DNA of 64,000 bases, from NCBI RefSeq assembly GCF_000023325.1, contig NC_012785.1, positions 248,001 to 312,000 of the forward strand. The letters run 5' to 3'. This DNA is from Kosmotoga olearia TBF 19.5.1 (GTDB lineage Bacteria > Thermotogota > Thermotogae > Petrotogales > Kosmotogaceae). A program made the translations under genes and the position numbers. Positions 32,658 to 42,142 of the stretch are shown here, piece by piece (the first letter of the stretch is position 1; every line of letters starts with the position of its first letter). The notes below the pieces were generated by a model. The model saw only the letters and a list, made by a program, of their open reading frames with translations. It was not told the DNA's origin and searched no databases.

Positions 32658-33649
32658 TGAGAGTACTGGCAATAGAAAGTTCCTGCGATGAAACAGCCGT
32701 TGCTATAGTTGAAGACGGCAAGCTCCTATCCAGTGTTCTTTCTTCACAGGTAAATATTCACCGCAAATATGGCGGTGTAGTTCCCGAAATAGCAGCAAGA
32801 AAACACCTTGAAAATATTCTGTTCCTTCTGGATGAAGCCCTGGATAGAGCAAGCTTAAAGATCGACGATATCGATGTATTCGCGGCTACTCAGGGACCGG
32901 GATTGGTGGGTTCACTTCTTGTAGGTTTATCGCTGGCTAAGGGGCTTTCCATCTCGCTCAACAAACCATTCGTTGCAGTCAACCATCTCATCGGGCATAT
33001 TTATGCCAATTTTTTGAGTTTTCCAGATCTAGAATATCCTTTTCTGGTTTTGCTCGTTTCCGGCGGACACACAGAAATTCTACTTGCCGAGGATTGGAAT
33101 AATTTTAAGCGTATAGGAAAAACACGTGATGATGCGGCCGGTGAGGCTTTTGACAAGGTTGCCCGACTCCTTGGATTGGGTTATCCAGGAGGGCCAGAGG
33201 TCGAACTAGCTGCCAGAAACGGAAATCCAATTTATCGTTTTCCCCGTGCTCTCAACGAGAAGGGAAATTTTGATTTTAGCTTCAGCGGGTTGAAAACTTC
33301 TGTCCTTTACTTTCTAAAGAACAATCCTGAGGCTCGAATCGAGGATGTAGCTGCCGCTTTTCAGGAAGCGGTGATTGATTCTTTGCTTACCAAAACCTTT
33401 GCTGCGGCTAAAACATATGGCATTAACAAAATTGTTTTTGCCGGTGGCGTAGCTGCTAACACCAGATTAAGAGAGCGTGCGAATGAGATTGCAAAAGAGA
33501 AAGATATAAATATTTACTTTCCACCAATAGAATTTTGCACCGACAACGCCGCGATGATAGCTATGGTAGCTTACGAAAAAGCAAAAAGGGGGATTTTCTC
33601 CCCCATAGATACCAATGCTATACCTTATCTCTCAATCGTTAGTCTTTGA
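32657..33649 (+). CDS. tsaD: tRNA N6-adenosine threonylcarbamoyltransferase
   Basis: 330 aa, ASKHA-fold enzyme that with TsaB and TsaE forms t6A37 on ANN-decoding tRNAs. Landmarks: LAIESSCDETAVAIVE, VNHLIGHIYAN (metal-binding histidines), LVSGGHTEI, DDAAGEAFDKVARLLGLGYPGGP, FAGGVAANTRLR and FCTDNAAMIA. The 3' end overlaps the convergent zinc-ribbon gene by 18 bp. Confidence 0.97.
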   Translation: MRVLAIESSCDETAVAIVEDGKLLSSVLSSQVNIHRKYGGVVPEIAARKHLENILFLLDEALDRASLKIDDIDVFAATQGPGLVGSLLVGLSLAKGLSISLNKPFVAVNHLIGHIYANFLSFPDLEYPFLVLLVSGGHTEILLAEDWNNFKRIGKTRDDAAGEAFDKVARLLGLGYPGGPEVELAARNGNPIYRFPRALNEKGNFDFSFSGLKTSVLYFLKNNPEARIEDVAAAFQEAVIDSLLTKTFAAAKTYGINKIVFAGGVAANTRLRERANEIAKEKDINIYFPPIEFCTDNAAMIAMVAYEKAKRGIFSPIDTNAIPYLSIVSL

Positions 33650-33871
33650 AGTGTTGTTAGTGGTTTCTTTGGAACTGCTGGAATCATTCGATGTTTTTTT
33701 TGAGTCTGTGGAGTAGAAGCCGCTTCCTTTGAATACAACACCAATGTTGCCTATCATCTTCTTGAGTTCTCCGCCACAGGTTTCGCAGGTTTCTAAGGGA
33801 TCGTCGTTTATCTTCTGAAAGACTTCTACTACATTTCCACAACTTTCACAACGATATTTGTATATTGGCAT
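33632..33871 (-). CDS. FmdB-type zinc-ribbon protein
   Basis: 79 aa. MPIYKYRCESCGNVVEVFQK...ETCETCGGELKKM is the FmdB/CxxC-CxxC regulatory-protein pattern, followed by VFKGSGFYSTDS and a Ser/Thr/Asn-rich tail. Function poorly known. ATG at 33871 is preferred because GGAGG lies about 8 nt before it. Convergent with tsaD. Confidence 0.88.
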   Translation of the reverse strand: MPIYKYRCESCGNVVEVFQKINDDPLETCETCGGELKKMIGNIGVVFKGSGFYSTDSKKTSNDSSSSKETTNNTSKTND

Positions 33872-33888
33872 GACGATTCCTCCTTTCC

Positions 33889-34248
33889 TCACTTTTCTGC
33901 ATATACTGGAACAACACAGATGAACTCAAGTATATCTTCTGTTTCATTTTTGAACTGATGCTCAACGTTTTTTGGAACATAAACATACGAACCTGCGGAA
34001 ACCTTTATTTCACCTTCAGGAGTTACAACTGTGGCTTCCCCTTTAACAATGAAAACCTCGTGTTCCCAATCGTGGGAATGCCTGGGGCTGTAACCACCAG
34101 GTTTTACTGTGAAAAGCCTCATTACAAAATTAGGAGCATTGTGTTTTTCGCCAATCAATATGCGCTTCTCTACCCCTCTTACAGTATCGCTATCAAAAAC
34201 CTGAGCTTCCAGGTCATGAGCTTTTCCTGTTACTATACGCTCTGACAT
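33889..34248 (-). CDS. Small cupin-domain protein
   Basis: About 119 aa, one cupin barrel: motif 1 PRHSHDWEHEVFIVKGEA (metal-binding His-x-His and Glu) and motif 2 YVPKNVEHQFKN. The substrate cannot be inferred. The upstream in-frame codons lie inside jag; GGGAGGTTCAAAA in front of ATG 34248 fixes the start, which still overlaps the jag 3' end by 35 bp. Confidence 0.88.
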   Translation of the reverse strand: MSERIVTGKAHDLEAQVFDSDTVRGVEKRILIGEKHNAPNFVMRLFTVKPGGYSPRHSHDWEHEVFIVKGEATVVTPEGEIKVSAGSYVYVPKNVEHQFKNETEDILEFICVVPVYAEK

Positions 34249-34918
34249 TTTTGAACCTCCCGGTTTTTTTCCTGGCACCGTTTCTACCGTTGCCGTTACC
34301 AGAATATTCCACAACTACTCGTCTGTAAGGTTCAAGCCCTATAGAATAGCTTCTCACTCCATCATATTGGGAAACTATTTCATGGACTATCCTTCTTTCA
34401 AAAGCAAACATAGGCTCAAGAATCACCTTACCCTTTTGCTTTTTTACCTTTCTCACTATTTTGTGAGCCATATTAACTACAAGTTCACTGCGTTCCCTCT
34501 TATAATTACCGACATCCACACTAACGTTGACCTTTATATCGGATAGCCTGTTGGCATAGATGTTCAGGATGTGTTGCAATGCACTCACCGTTTTTCCGTG
34601 CCTGCCAATCAATCTTGAGATGTTGTCGCCCTCAATAATAACCTTGAAGGTTTTCCCGTTGAAAGTAACGTCGAAATAGATGTCCTCTCCAAAATGGTGC
34701 AGTATTCCTTTCAAGTATTCCGATAGTTTTCTCTCAAAATATTTAGGAAGAAGTTTGGCCTCGATTTTGGTTGCTTTACCTCCAAAAATTCCAAGAAATC
34801 CCTTAGACCCTTTTTCAATAACCTTTACCTCTATTTCGTCTTCGTAGGCATCGAGCTTAATCTGAGCGAGTCTTACTGCTTCATCCACTGATGGAGCACT
34901 TACTACGACGGTTTTCAT
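34214..34918 (-). CDS. jag: Jag/KhpB RNA-binding protein
   Basis: 234 aa: Jag-N domain (VSAPSVDEAVRLAQIKLDA, EKGSKGFLGIFG), KH domain with GRHGKTVSALQHILN, and R3H domain (MFAFERRIVHEIVSQYDGVRSYSIGLEPYRRVVVE). The C-terminal tail is Gly/Arg/Asn-rich. KhpB partners with KhpA to regulate cell elongation and division. It follows yidC, its classic neighbour, and has GGAGGTGTACATTTAA before the ATG. Confidence 0.95.
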   Translation of the reverse strand: MKTVVVSAPSVDEAVRLAQIKLDAYEDEIEVKVIEKGSKGFLGIFGGKATKIEAKLLPKYFERKLSEYLKGILHHFGEDIYFDVTFNGKTFKVIIEGDNISRLIGRHGKTVSALQHILNIYANRLSDIKVNVSVDVGNYKRERSELVVNMAHKIVRKVKKQKGKVILEPMFAFERRIVHEIVSQYDGVRSYSIGLEPYRRVVVEYSGNGNGRNGARKKTGRFKNVRAYSNRKSS

Positions 34919-34952
34919 TTAAATGTACACCTCCCAGAACTTTAACATAGCG

Positions 34953-36290
34953 TTATTTCACGGGTTTTGGTGGCAATCCCAGAACTTCCCTGACTGTTAG
35001 TTTTTTGATGCCAAATTTACGGTAGACGTAAATAGTAATGAGCATCTGTATGACAGTATTTGTGGTGTAGTAAAGGAATAAACCCGATGGGAAACTGTAA
35101 AAAAGGAACGGAAACATTACATTAAAAATCATGCCCTGTCTGGCTGCCCGTGGATCCTGGCTTGTAAATAGCGACATGTAAAATCCCGCAAGGATTGTGA
35201 TGATTATAAATGGCAGGTTTATAACGAATCCGCCGGTTGAAAGATCGCTCCAGATCAGGAACTTCGGCGAATAAGCAAACATCTCGCCGAAGTAACGGAT
35301 AACAGCGTACAATACAAAAAACACCGGTAGCTGTATCAAAAGAGTGAGACAACCGGTTGCAGGATTTATGTTCTTTTCCCGGTAAAGCTTTGTAAGAGCC
35401 TGTTGCTGCTTTTGAGGATCCTTGTACTTCTTTTTGATTTTTTCTATTTCAGGTTGTACCGCACGCATCTGTATCATTGATTTCGTCTGGAGATGATAAA
35501 GGGGATAGAGGACCAGCCTTACAACGATGGTGAACAGGATGATAGCCCAACCAAAGCTCTTCGTCAGCTTATAGAGCCAGTAAAGAAATGCGACAAGCCC
35601 GTGGAATATATAGCTTGTAAAACCGATGGCACCGAATTCCTCGAGGTCCTTTTTTATTTCTTCGTATATCTCCGGAAACGCTTCGGAGATATGTATGAGT
35701 TTGACAGGCCCGGCAAAGGCAGAGATAGTTGCTCTTCCGGAGTTGGGATAAAAACGTTTTACGTCAAAACGTCCTTCTTCAGAATAACTAATGCACACCG
35801 TTTTCTGTTTATCAGGTTTTGCATATGTAATGAAGAAGTTCGGATGGACTTTCTGATTTATCTCCGATATATAAGGAACACTTACAGCGGTAATCTCCTC
35901 TGAAAAAGATAGAATAATATCAAAATCGTAGTAAGGGTCATTTTTTACGACAAAGGTTTTTGTTCCACTATCATAGAAAAAGTAGACAAGAATATTTCCA
36001 TTTTCATCCTCTTCGTATGAGAATGAAATTGGAATGAGTTCGCCGTTGGAACCGTACACATTGTAACCATCAGGATCTTCAGGATAATAAGTATAAATAT
36101 CTACAACCTTTCTATCCACGTTAATACGAATATCGTCAAGAACCCCCAACCTGGTATTTAGAACAATTGTAAAAGTCTTGGAAGATATCGTGAGAGTGTC
36201 TGTCCCCTCTTTTGTGGTCATTTCAGAACCAAGGAGAACAGAAGCAAACAAAACAACCAAGATAAAGAACAAAGCAGTAATTTTTCTCAT
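34953..36290 (-). CDS. yidC: Membrane protein insertase YidC
   Basis: 445 aa with an N-terminal signal-anchor helix ([15 protein letters not shown]), a periplasmic domain of about 180 residues, and the conserved five-helix insertase core ([71 protein letters not shown]). It inserts proteins, for example the ATP synthase c subunit. The start overlaps yidD by 4 bp. Confidence 0.95.
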   Translation of the reverse strand: MRKITALFFILVVLFASVLLGSEMTTKEGTDTLTISSKTFTIVLNTRLGVLDDIRINVDRKVVDIYTYYPEDPDGYNVYGSNGELIPISFSYEEDENGNILVYFFYDSGTKTFVVKNDPYYDFDIILSFSEEITAVSVPYISEINQKVHPNFFITYAKPDKQKTVCISYSEEGRFDVKRFYPNSGRATISAFAGPVKLIHISEAFPEIYEEIKKDLEEFGAIGFTSYIFHGLVAFLYWLYKLTKSFGWAIILFTIVVRLVLYPLYHLQTKSMIQMRAVQPEIEKIKKKYKDPQKQQQALTKLYREKNINPATGCLTLLIQLPVFFVLYAVIRYFGEMFAYSPKFLIWSDLSTGGFVINLPFIIITILAGFYMSLFTSQDPRAARQGMIFNVMFPFLFYSFPSGLFLYYTTNTVIQMLITIYVYRKFGIKKLTVREVLGLPPKPVK

Positions 36291-36529
36291 TTCGTGTTCC
36301 TCCTTAGCAGTTTGAATTCTTCTGGAACTGGATCATATCCACCTTTGTTGAAGGGGTTGCATCTTAAAATACGCCAGGTTCCCAGCAAAAGTCCTTTAAA
36401 TACACCGAACCTCTGAACAGCTTCAAAAGTGTAAGCAGAGCAGGTAGGTGTAAACCTACACGTAGGAGGCTTGGATGGAGAAATGTATTTCCTATAAAAG
36501 TTAATTAACGTCAGAACTATTTTTTTCAT
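36287..36529 (-). CDS. yidD: Membrane protein insertion efficiency factor YidD
   Basis: 80 aa with the family pattern [35 protein letters not shown]...[17 protein letters not shown], including three conserved cysteines. ATG at 36529 is chosen over an upstream TTG (36547); AGGAAAAAA precedes it. It lies between rnpA (29 bp overlap) and yidC (4 bp overlap). Confidence 0.95.
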   Translation of the reverse strand: MKKIVLTLINFYRKYISPSKPPTCRFTPTCSAYTFEAVQRFGVFKGLLLGTWRILRCNPFNKGGYDPVPEEFKLLRRNTK

Positions 36530-36905
36530 TTTTTTCCTGCTCTGCAATCCCGCTCAATAATCCAAGTAAATGATCAGATAAAATATGGTAATCAGCTTTA
36601 CCACTCTTAAACGAGTCAGAAAGTTCCTTTCTTGCAATGACGAGTATATCATAACCTGGCAGGAAAGCACTTTTGTTCTTTCTGAAAATCTCTTTTACAA
36701 TCCTTCTGAGTCGGTTCCTGTCGTGTGCTTTTCCGAATTTCTTTTTTACAGATACACCAATACGAGAAAAAGGCAGACCATTTCTGACATAGAGAACAAC
36801 GAAGAAATTATCCTGAACAACATTTCCCTGTTTGAACACTCTATCAAAGTCTGCCTTCTTTCTCAATCTCTCATTTCGTGTTAATCTCTGGTCGATTTTT
36901 CTCAC
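36501..36905 (-). CDS. rnpA: Ribonuclease P protein component
   Basis: 134 aa, basic. The RNR motif [17 protein letters not shown] near residue 60 is diagnostic; [20 protein letters not shown] forms the central cleft. The C-terminal 40 residues are less conserved. It starts at GTG 36905, overlapping the rpmH stop by 3-4 bp. The RNase P RNA gene is not in the window. Confidence 0.95.
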   Translation of the reverse strand: MRKIDQRLTRNERLRKKADFDRVFKQGNVVQDNFFVVLYVRNGLPFSRIGVSVKKKFGKAHDRNRLRRIVKEIFRKNKSAFLPGYDILVIARKELSDSFKSGKADYHILSDHLLGLLSGIAEQEKNEKNSSDVN

Positions 36906-37036
36906 ACCGCCAATCTTTTTCTTCCTTTTCTTCTGCGGTTTGCAATAATCCTTCTACCGGATTTCGTTCTCATCCTAACGAGAAATCCGTGGGTTCTCTT
37001 TCTCTTAACCCTCGAAGGCTGGTATGTCCTCTTCAT
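36902..37036 (-). CDS. rpmH: Ribosomal protein bL34
   Basis: 44 aa, [14 protein letters not shown]...[14 protein letters not shown]...[11 protein letters not shown], unmistakable bL34. AAAGGAGGTTGAGCT precedes the ATG. It is the first gene of rpmH-rnpA-yidD-yidC-jag, the classic origin-proximal cluster; dnaA is not upstream here, where recN diverges instead. Confidence 0.98.
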   Translation of the reverse strand: MKRTYQPSRVKRKRTHGFLVRMRTKSGRRIIANRRRKGRKRLAV

Positions 37037-37067
37037 AGCTCAACCTCCTTTTAATGTATCCTTGAAG

Positions 37068-37096
37068 ATTATACGGAGCATCTGAAAAACTGTCAA
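37068..37096 (-). promoter_or_regulatory. Consensus promoter of the rpmH-yidC operon
   Basis: Minus strand TTGACA (37091-37096), 17-nt spacer, TATAAT (37068-37073), 32 nt from -10 to the ATG. A perfect housekeeping consensus. Confidence 0.95.
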
Positions 37097-37154
37097 GGAT
37101 GGAAAGATTAAGATTAATGTTATTATTACCCACCGAAGGGTCATATGCAAATAG

Positions 37155-37160
37155 TATAAT
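37155..37160 (+). promoter_or_regulatory. -10 box of recN
   Basis: TATAAT, 30 nt before the recN ATG; no convincing -35 hexamer 16-19 nt upstream. Confidence 0.5.
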
Positions 37161-37190
37161 GTTGTTGAAACCAAGAGATGGAGGTTAGAA

Positions 37191-38795
37191 ATGCTTTTTA
37201 CTCTATCAGGAAAGAATTTTTTCACCTTCAAAGAATTTTACATGGAGTTTTCTGAAAAGCTGAACGTCATAACAGGAGAATCTGGTGCGGGAAAAACGCT
37301 TCTTCTGAAAGCCTTGAAAGCAGTAACCGGCTTTTCTCCACAACTCACCGAACGAAAGGAAGACAGCTATGTCGAAGCCATATTTCTCATGAACGAAGCC
37401 CTCCGCAAAAGGGCCGTGGAAATGGGAATCGAACCCTCTGACGAGATATTGATAAAGGTTAGTTTCGGGCCTCAAAGAACTATATACCGTCTGAACGGAA
37501 AAATCACGCCGCGCCAGGTCATTGCTGAGCTTCTTTCAGACCAGATTGAGATTCACTCTCAACACAGTAGTGTGAAACTTCTCGATAGCTCAAAACATCA
37601 CCTGATTCTCGACAACATGATAAGGGATCGTTCCTTGCTAAAGGAATACGCAGAAAAATATAACGAGTTTGTAAAAGTCAAAAAAGAATTAGGCACCTTC
37701 GAAGTAGACCCTGGAAGCATAGCAAGAGAGAAGGATTTTCTGGAATTTCAGTTGAAAGAGATTGTGGATGCAAAGCTCCAACCCGGTGAGGACATTGAAA
37801 TTGAACGGAAGTACAAAAAATACACCGACGCTCAGGAACTCAAGAAAACCTTTACCCTTCTAATGGAGACATTGAAAGATATGGACAATTCGGCTTATGC
37901 AATATTATCTAACATCCTGCACGACCTGGAAGCACTTGAAAAATATGGTTACAAAGATTTTTCCGAACATGCTCGCGTCGCCATTGAGGAGATCGATTAT
38001 CTCTACGATATGCTGGTAGCTGAGCTTCCGAATTTTGAGTTCGATGATGAAGAATTCTCGCAAGTCGAGGCAAGATTTTCGTTGATACAGAATTTGAAGC
38101 GAAAGTACGGTCAAACCGTTGAAGAGATAATCGAAACAGGAGAAAAAATAGCAAACAGACTTAAAGAACTCACAAATCTAGAAGCTAAAAAAGAAAGGTT
38201 GGTGGAGAGGGAAAAGGAACTCTACCAGGAGCTTATCAGACTGGGAAAGGAGATAGATAAAGAACGTCTTGAGGTTGCCAGGATTATAAAGGAGAAGATA
38301 CAGAAGCATCTTGATGATCTGAAAATGAAAGGGGCAATTGTTGATTTTCAATTCATACCAAACGAACACCCCACGAGCTCCGGCATTTCAAAGGTCTCTT
38401 TGCTGATCAGGACAAATCCCGGGGGAGGACTGTTAGAGATTTCGAAAGTAGCTTCCGGTGGTGAACTTTCCCGTATTCTGCTGGCTATAGAATCTGTTTT
38501 GAAGGATGAACTTACCTTAAGCACTGTTGTTTTTGATGAAATCGATACCGGTGTTGGACAGAGGCTTGGAAAGATTGTCGCTGAAAAAGTAAAGGAGATC
38601 TCGGATAGTGTCCAATCTATTGTGATAACGCATATCCCGCAGATCGCGGCTATTGCGGACAGACATTTTACTGTGAACAAAGAGATAATCGGGAATAATA
38701 CGTATTCCTTTGTAAAAACTCTCAGCGACCAGGAAAGACAACTTGAACTGAAAGCTATGACTGGAATAATAGGGGAGGAAAGATTATATGAATAG
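37191..38795 (+). CDS. recN: DNA repair SMC-like ATPase RecN
   Basis: 534 aa. N-terminal half-ATPase with Walker A GESGAGKT at 29-36, a central coiled coil (about 150-350, rich in Glu/Lys), and a C-terminal half with signature ASGGELSRILLAIESVL and Walker B STVVFDEIDTGVG. Acts in double-strand break repair. GATGGAGGTTAGAA precedes the ATG. Overlaps the next gene by 8 bp. Confidence 0.95.
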   Translation: MLFTLSGKNFFTFKEFYMEFSEKLNVITGESGAGKTLLLKALKAVTGFSPQLTERKEDSYVEAIFLMNEALRKRAVEMGIEPSDEILIKVSFGPQRTIYRLNGKITPRQVIAELLSDQIEIHSQHSSVKLLDSSKHHLILDNMIRDRSLLKEYAEKYNEFVKVKKELGTFEVDPGSIAREKDFLEFQLKEIVDAKLQPGEDIEIERKYKKYTDAQELKKTFTLLMETLKDMDNSAYAILSNILHDLEALEKYGYKDFSEHARVAIEEIDYLYDMLVAELPNFEFDDEEFSQVEARFSLIQNLKRKYGQTVEEIIETGEKIANRLKELTNLEAKKERLVEREKELYQELIRLGKEIDKERLEVARIIKEKIQKHLDDLKMKGAIVDFQFIPNEHPTSSGISKVSLLIRTNPGGGLLEISKVASGGELSRILLAIESVLKDELTLSTVVFDEIDTGVGQRLGKIVAEKVKEISDSVQSIVITHIPQIAAIADRHFTVNKEIIGNNTYSFVKTLSDQERQLELKAMTGIIGEERLYE

Positions 38796-39426
38796 GGATG
38801 AAGTTATAAGGAAGATTGTCGATGAAAAAGGAGAAGAAGCAATTCCTTTGCTTTTAGATCTGCTTGAAAAAGAGGACGACGAGGTAGCCAATATATGTCT
38901 TGATGCACTGTGCGATATGGGATCTTCCGGTATTGATGCACTTTTTAAGAAACTAAAAGAAATTGTCAGTGAAGGCAGGCAAAACGACATCACAGCCCTT
39001 TATATCGTTGACAGACTCAGTGATATTGGTGAAACACGGATAGTTCCACTGATATACTCCATGTTAAAACTCTATGACAGTGAAGAAGCACAGGTAATTT
39101 TATACGAGGCTCTGGCAAAACTGGGTGAAGGTGATAAAGTCGTTGATCTGTTGTCAATGCTCCTGAAGGAAGCTGTAAGCACTGATTTTCGTGACCAGAT
39201 AATTATGGCGCTCAGCCATACTGGATCCATGAAGGCTCTAAAAGCTCTTGTTGAGCTTTACAATGATGATAAAATTGATAAGGCAACGAAAGCTTTTTTG
39301 CTCGAGGCGCTTCAGATGTTGCTTGTGAATCGGCCGGAATTCATAGAAGTAGTTAAGAATTTGAAGAGTGGGAAAGAAATCATCGACAAAATCTACTTCT
39401 GGGGCGAAAATTGTGAGTCTAAATAA
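38788..39426 (+). CDS. HEAT-repeat protein
   Basis: 212 aa of paired helices with HEAT/PBS-lyase-like repeats (GEEAIPLLLDLLEKEDDEVANICLDALCDMG; ILYEALAKLGEGDKVVDLLSMLL; QIIMALSHTGSMKALKALVELY). Probably a protein-interaction scaffold; no catalytic motif seen. It starts within the recN 3' end and overlaps murB by 14 bp, so the three genes are likely coupled. Confidence 0.75.
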   Translation: MNRDEVIRKIVDEKGEEAIPLLLDLLEKEDDEVANICLDALCDMGSSGIDALFKKLKEIVSEGRQNDITALYIVDRLSDIGETRIVPLIYSMLKLYDSEEAQVILYEALAKLGEGDKVVDLLSMLLKEAVSTDFRDQIIMALSHTGSMKALKALVELYNDDKIDKATKAFLLEALQMLLVNRPEFIEVVKNLKSGKEIIDKIYFWGENCESK

Positions 39427-40312
39427 TAAGCTTTTCCGGAAATTGTACCTTTCAGGTTGCGAAATAAAGCTCGACGAATCTCTCGCAAACTATACCACAA
39501 TAAGAATTGGTGGAAGAGTCGATGCGGTCGTTTTTCCGATGACCATTCAGGCTTTCTCGAAATGCCTGGAGGTTTTAAAAGCTCATTCGGTCCCTTTCAA
39601 AATCCTCGGCGGAGGGTCTAACGTTGTTCCTCCAAAAAGCTTCAATGGCATTGCCGTCCATACTCGATATTTAGCGAACGTTAGAATCTCTGGAAACAAG
39701 ATAACAGCTGAATGTGGTGTGCCTCTTAGAAGGGTTCTGGATATAGCCGCTGAGGGGGGGCTCTCCGGCCTGGAGTTCGCTTCCGGAATACCAGGAACTC
39801 TTGGTGGTGCTCTTTACATGAACGCAGGCGCTTTCGGCGGAGAGATGTCTCAGGTCGTTGAGTCAGTGAGCGTTTTAGACGATAATTTGAAGCCAAAAAA
39901 ACTATCCGTAGAGGAAATAGGTTATGGTTACAGACAGAGTTTGTTTAAAAAGAACGGTCTAACTATTCTCAGCGCGACTCTTTCATTACACGAAGGTAAG
40001 CCAGAAAAGATTCGTGAGAAGATGCAAGAGATATTATCGAAGAGACTGGAAAAACAACCGATACACCTTCCAAGTGCTGGTAGTGTGTTCTTGCGTCCCA
40101 AACCGGATTTTTATGTTGGCTCTACCATTGACAAACTCGGATTAAAAGGACTAAGAGTTGGTGGCGTTGAAGTGTCCAGGAAACATGCGGGATTTATTGT
40201 AAACGTAGGAGGAGGTACACAGAGAGATTTGGTAGAACTAATTGAAAAAATAAAAGCGCGGGTTTATGAAAAAACGGGAGTTATCCTACAAACCGAGATC
40301 GACATCTGGTAA
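39413..40312 (+). CDS. murB: UDP-N-acetylenolpyruvoylglucosamine reductase
   Basis: About 299 aa FAD enzyme of peptidoglycan synthesis. FAD-binding YTTIRIGGRVDAVVFP and LGGGSNVV; GLEFASGIPGTLGGALYMNAGAFGGEM; active-site region GYGYRQSLFK and PSAGSVFLRPK; C-terminal KHAGFIVNVGGGT. GTG 39413 is the likely start, because the conserved domain follows and in-frame upstream codons lie inside the HEAT gene. Ribosome-binding site weak. Confidence 0.93.
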   Translation: MSLNNKLFRKLYLSGCEIKLDESLANYTTIRIGGRVDAVVFPMTIQAFSKCLEVLKAHSVPFKILGGGSNVVPPKSFNGIAVHTRYLANVRISGNKITAECGVPLRRVLDIAAEGGLSGLEFASGIPGTLGGALYMNAGAFGGEMSQVVESVSVLDDNLKPKKLSVEEIGYGYRQSLFKKNGLTILSATLSLHEGKPEKIREKMQEILSKRLEKQPIHLPSAGSVFLRPKPDFYVGSTIDKLGLKGLRVGGVEVSRKHAGFIVNVGGGTQRDLVELIEKIKARVYEKTGVILQTEIDIW

Positions 40313-40329
40313 AGGAAAGGAGTGATCCT

Positions 40330-41295
40330 ATGACAGAAATAGGTGAATTACCTGAAAGAAGACCCTCTTTTAAGTTCATGAGTGGTTTTGTTATTGTGTT
40401 TGTAATAATCGCAATTGTCGTTGTTTATTTCCTGTCAGGTTTTTTCTTCGTTGGACCGGCAGAGGTTGGGTTAGTCAAACGATTCGGTGCCCACATAAAA
40501 ACCGTTGGTCCTGGCTTACACTATCATCTCCCATACCCTATCGAAAGCGTTGTTAAGGTCAATGTTTCCGCACTCAGAAAACAGGAGATAGGATTCAGAA
40601 CAGTTTCGCCAGGAAGATACACCTCAGTAAAGAATGAATCGTTGATGTTGACAGGCGATGGAAATATCGTCTCTGTGGAAGCAGTTGTTCAGTACTATGT
40701 GAAAGATCCTGAGCAGTTTGCTTTTAACCTGATTAATGACGAGCAGGTGGTCCGTTTCGTCTCTGAAGCCATCCTCAGGGAAGAGGTTGCCGCCGCGAGT
40801 ATAGATGAAGTCCTCACATTCGAGAGGGATGTAATCGCAGCAAAAACGGCTGAGCGAGTCCAGGATGTTTTAGACCAGCTCAATGTTGGCATCGAGGTAA
40901 AGAACGTTTATCTCCAGGAGGTCAGTCCACCTGAACAGGTTGTTGCCGCATTCGACGACGTCAACAACGCGAAGCAAGATAAAGAAAAGCTGAGAAATGA
41001 AGCAGAAAGATACAAGAACGATTTAATTCCACGTGCTGAAGGTGAAGCCGTCCAGATAGTAAGAGAGGCGGAAGCCTATGCTGAAGAATTGATCCTCAAA
41101 GCAAAGGGTGAAGCAGAGAGATTCACAAAGGTTTTTGGAGAATACAAAAAGGCGCCGAAAATAACCCGTACAAGGCTTTATCTCGAAATGCTGAACAGAA
41201 TCCTTAAAGATTCTGAAAAATTCGTTCTCCTTAGTAAAGATGGAGTATTGAAGTTCCTGGACCTCTCCAAAATGGAAGAAGGTGGTAGCCGATGA
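40330..41295 (+). CDS. hflK: HflK, SPFH-domain membrane protease modulator
   Basis: 321 aa: N-terminal membrane helix (VIVFVIIAIVVVYFLSGFFF) then SPFH domain (VGPAEVGLVKRFGAHIKTVGPGLHYHLPYPIE, LTGDGNIVSVEAVVQYYV, REEVAAASIDEVLTF) and a long coiled coil. With HflC it forms the large complex that surrounds FtsH. GGAAAGGAGTGATCCT precedes the ATG. Overlaps hflC by 4 bp. Confidence 0.94.
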   Translation: MTEIGELPERRPSFKFMSGFVIVFVIIAIVVVYFLSGFFFVGPAEVGLVKRFGAHIKTVGPGLHYHLPYPIESVVKVNVSALRKQEIGFRTVSPGRYTSVKNESLMLTGDGNIVSVEAVVQYYVKDPEQFAFNLINDEQVVRFVSEAILREEVAAASIDEVLTFERDVIAAKTAERVQDVLDQLNVGIEVKNVYLQEVSPPEQVVAAFDDVNNAKQDKEKLRNEAERYKNDLIPRAEGEAVQIVREAEAYAEELILKAKGEAERFTKVFGEYKKAPKITRTRLYLEMLNRILKDSEKFVLLSKDGVLKFLDLSKMEEGGSR

Positions 41296-42140
41296 AAGCC
41301 ATAATAACAATTGTGATTCTGGCGATTATTGCTCTGATACTTGTACCTGAATTCTTCTACATTGTAGATCAAACCAAACAGGCGGTCGTTCTCCGCTTTG
41401 GAGAGATAAAAGAGGTTAGTACCGAACCGGGGCTCCATACCAAACAACCCTTTGTTGACAAGGTTGTAAGATTCGATAAACGTTTACAGATATACGATGT
41501 TCCCGCAGAAAGAATTTTCACAAAGGATAAGAAAACGCTTCTGGTGGACACCATCGCTGTGTGGAAGATCGTTGATCCTGAAAAATTCGTGAAAACGATG
41601 AAATCGGTCGATCTTGCTCTGACAAGGATCGACGATGTTGTTTACTCCATCGTGAGAAACACCTTTGGAAAATTGCAGTTTGATGAAGTGATCTCCGGTC
41701 GCGGCGCGGTTCTCGAGAAAGTCACCCTGGCCGCTGCTGAAGAAATGAAGGACTACGGTATCCTCATTGTATCCGTCAGGGTTAAACGTGCTGTCCTTCC
41801 TGATGAAAATAAAAACGCTGTTTTCAACAGAATGAAATCTGAACGCTACCAGGAAGCCGCCCTGATCCGTGCTGAAGGTGAAAAGGAAGCCAATATGATT
41901 CGCGCCGAAGCTGATAAATTGAAGGTAATAGCCCTTGCAGAAGCACAGAAGAAAGCTGAAATAATAAAGGGAACCGCGGAAGCATCAGCTCTGAGAATCT
42001 ATGCGGAAGCCTTTTCGGACGACCCGGAATTTTACGAGTTCTGGAAAAGGCTGGTTGTCTATGAAGAGACGCTGCCAGATTCAAAATTCATACTCAGCCC
42101 AGATATGAGCTTCATTGAAAAACTGATGAAAGGTGAATAG
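41292..42140 (+). CDS. hflC: HflC, SPFH-domain membrane protease modulator
   Basis: 282 aa with an N-terminal membrane helix (IITIVILAIIALILVPEFF), SPFH core (VVLRFGEIKEVSTEPGLHTKQPFVDKVVRFDKRLQIYDVP) and a coiled coil with AALIRAEGEKEANMIRAEADKLK. Partner of HflK, encoded immediately upstream with a 4 bp overlap. Confidence 0.94.
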   Translation: MKAIITIVILAIIALILVPEFFYIVDQTKQAVVLRFGEIKEVSTEPGLHTKQPFVDKVVRFDKRLQIYDVPAERIFTKDKKTLLVDTIAVWKIVDPEKFVKTMKSVDLALTRIDDVVYSIVRNTFGKLQFDEVISGRGAVLEKVTLAAAEEMKDYGILIVSVRVKRAVLPDENKNAVFNRMKSERYQEAALIRAEGEKEANMIRAEADKLKVIALAEAQKKAEIIKGTAEASALRIYAEAFSDDPEFYEFWKRLVVYEETLPDSKFILSPDMSFIEKLMKGE

Positions 42141-42142
42141 GA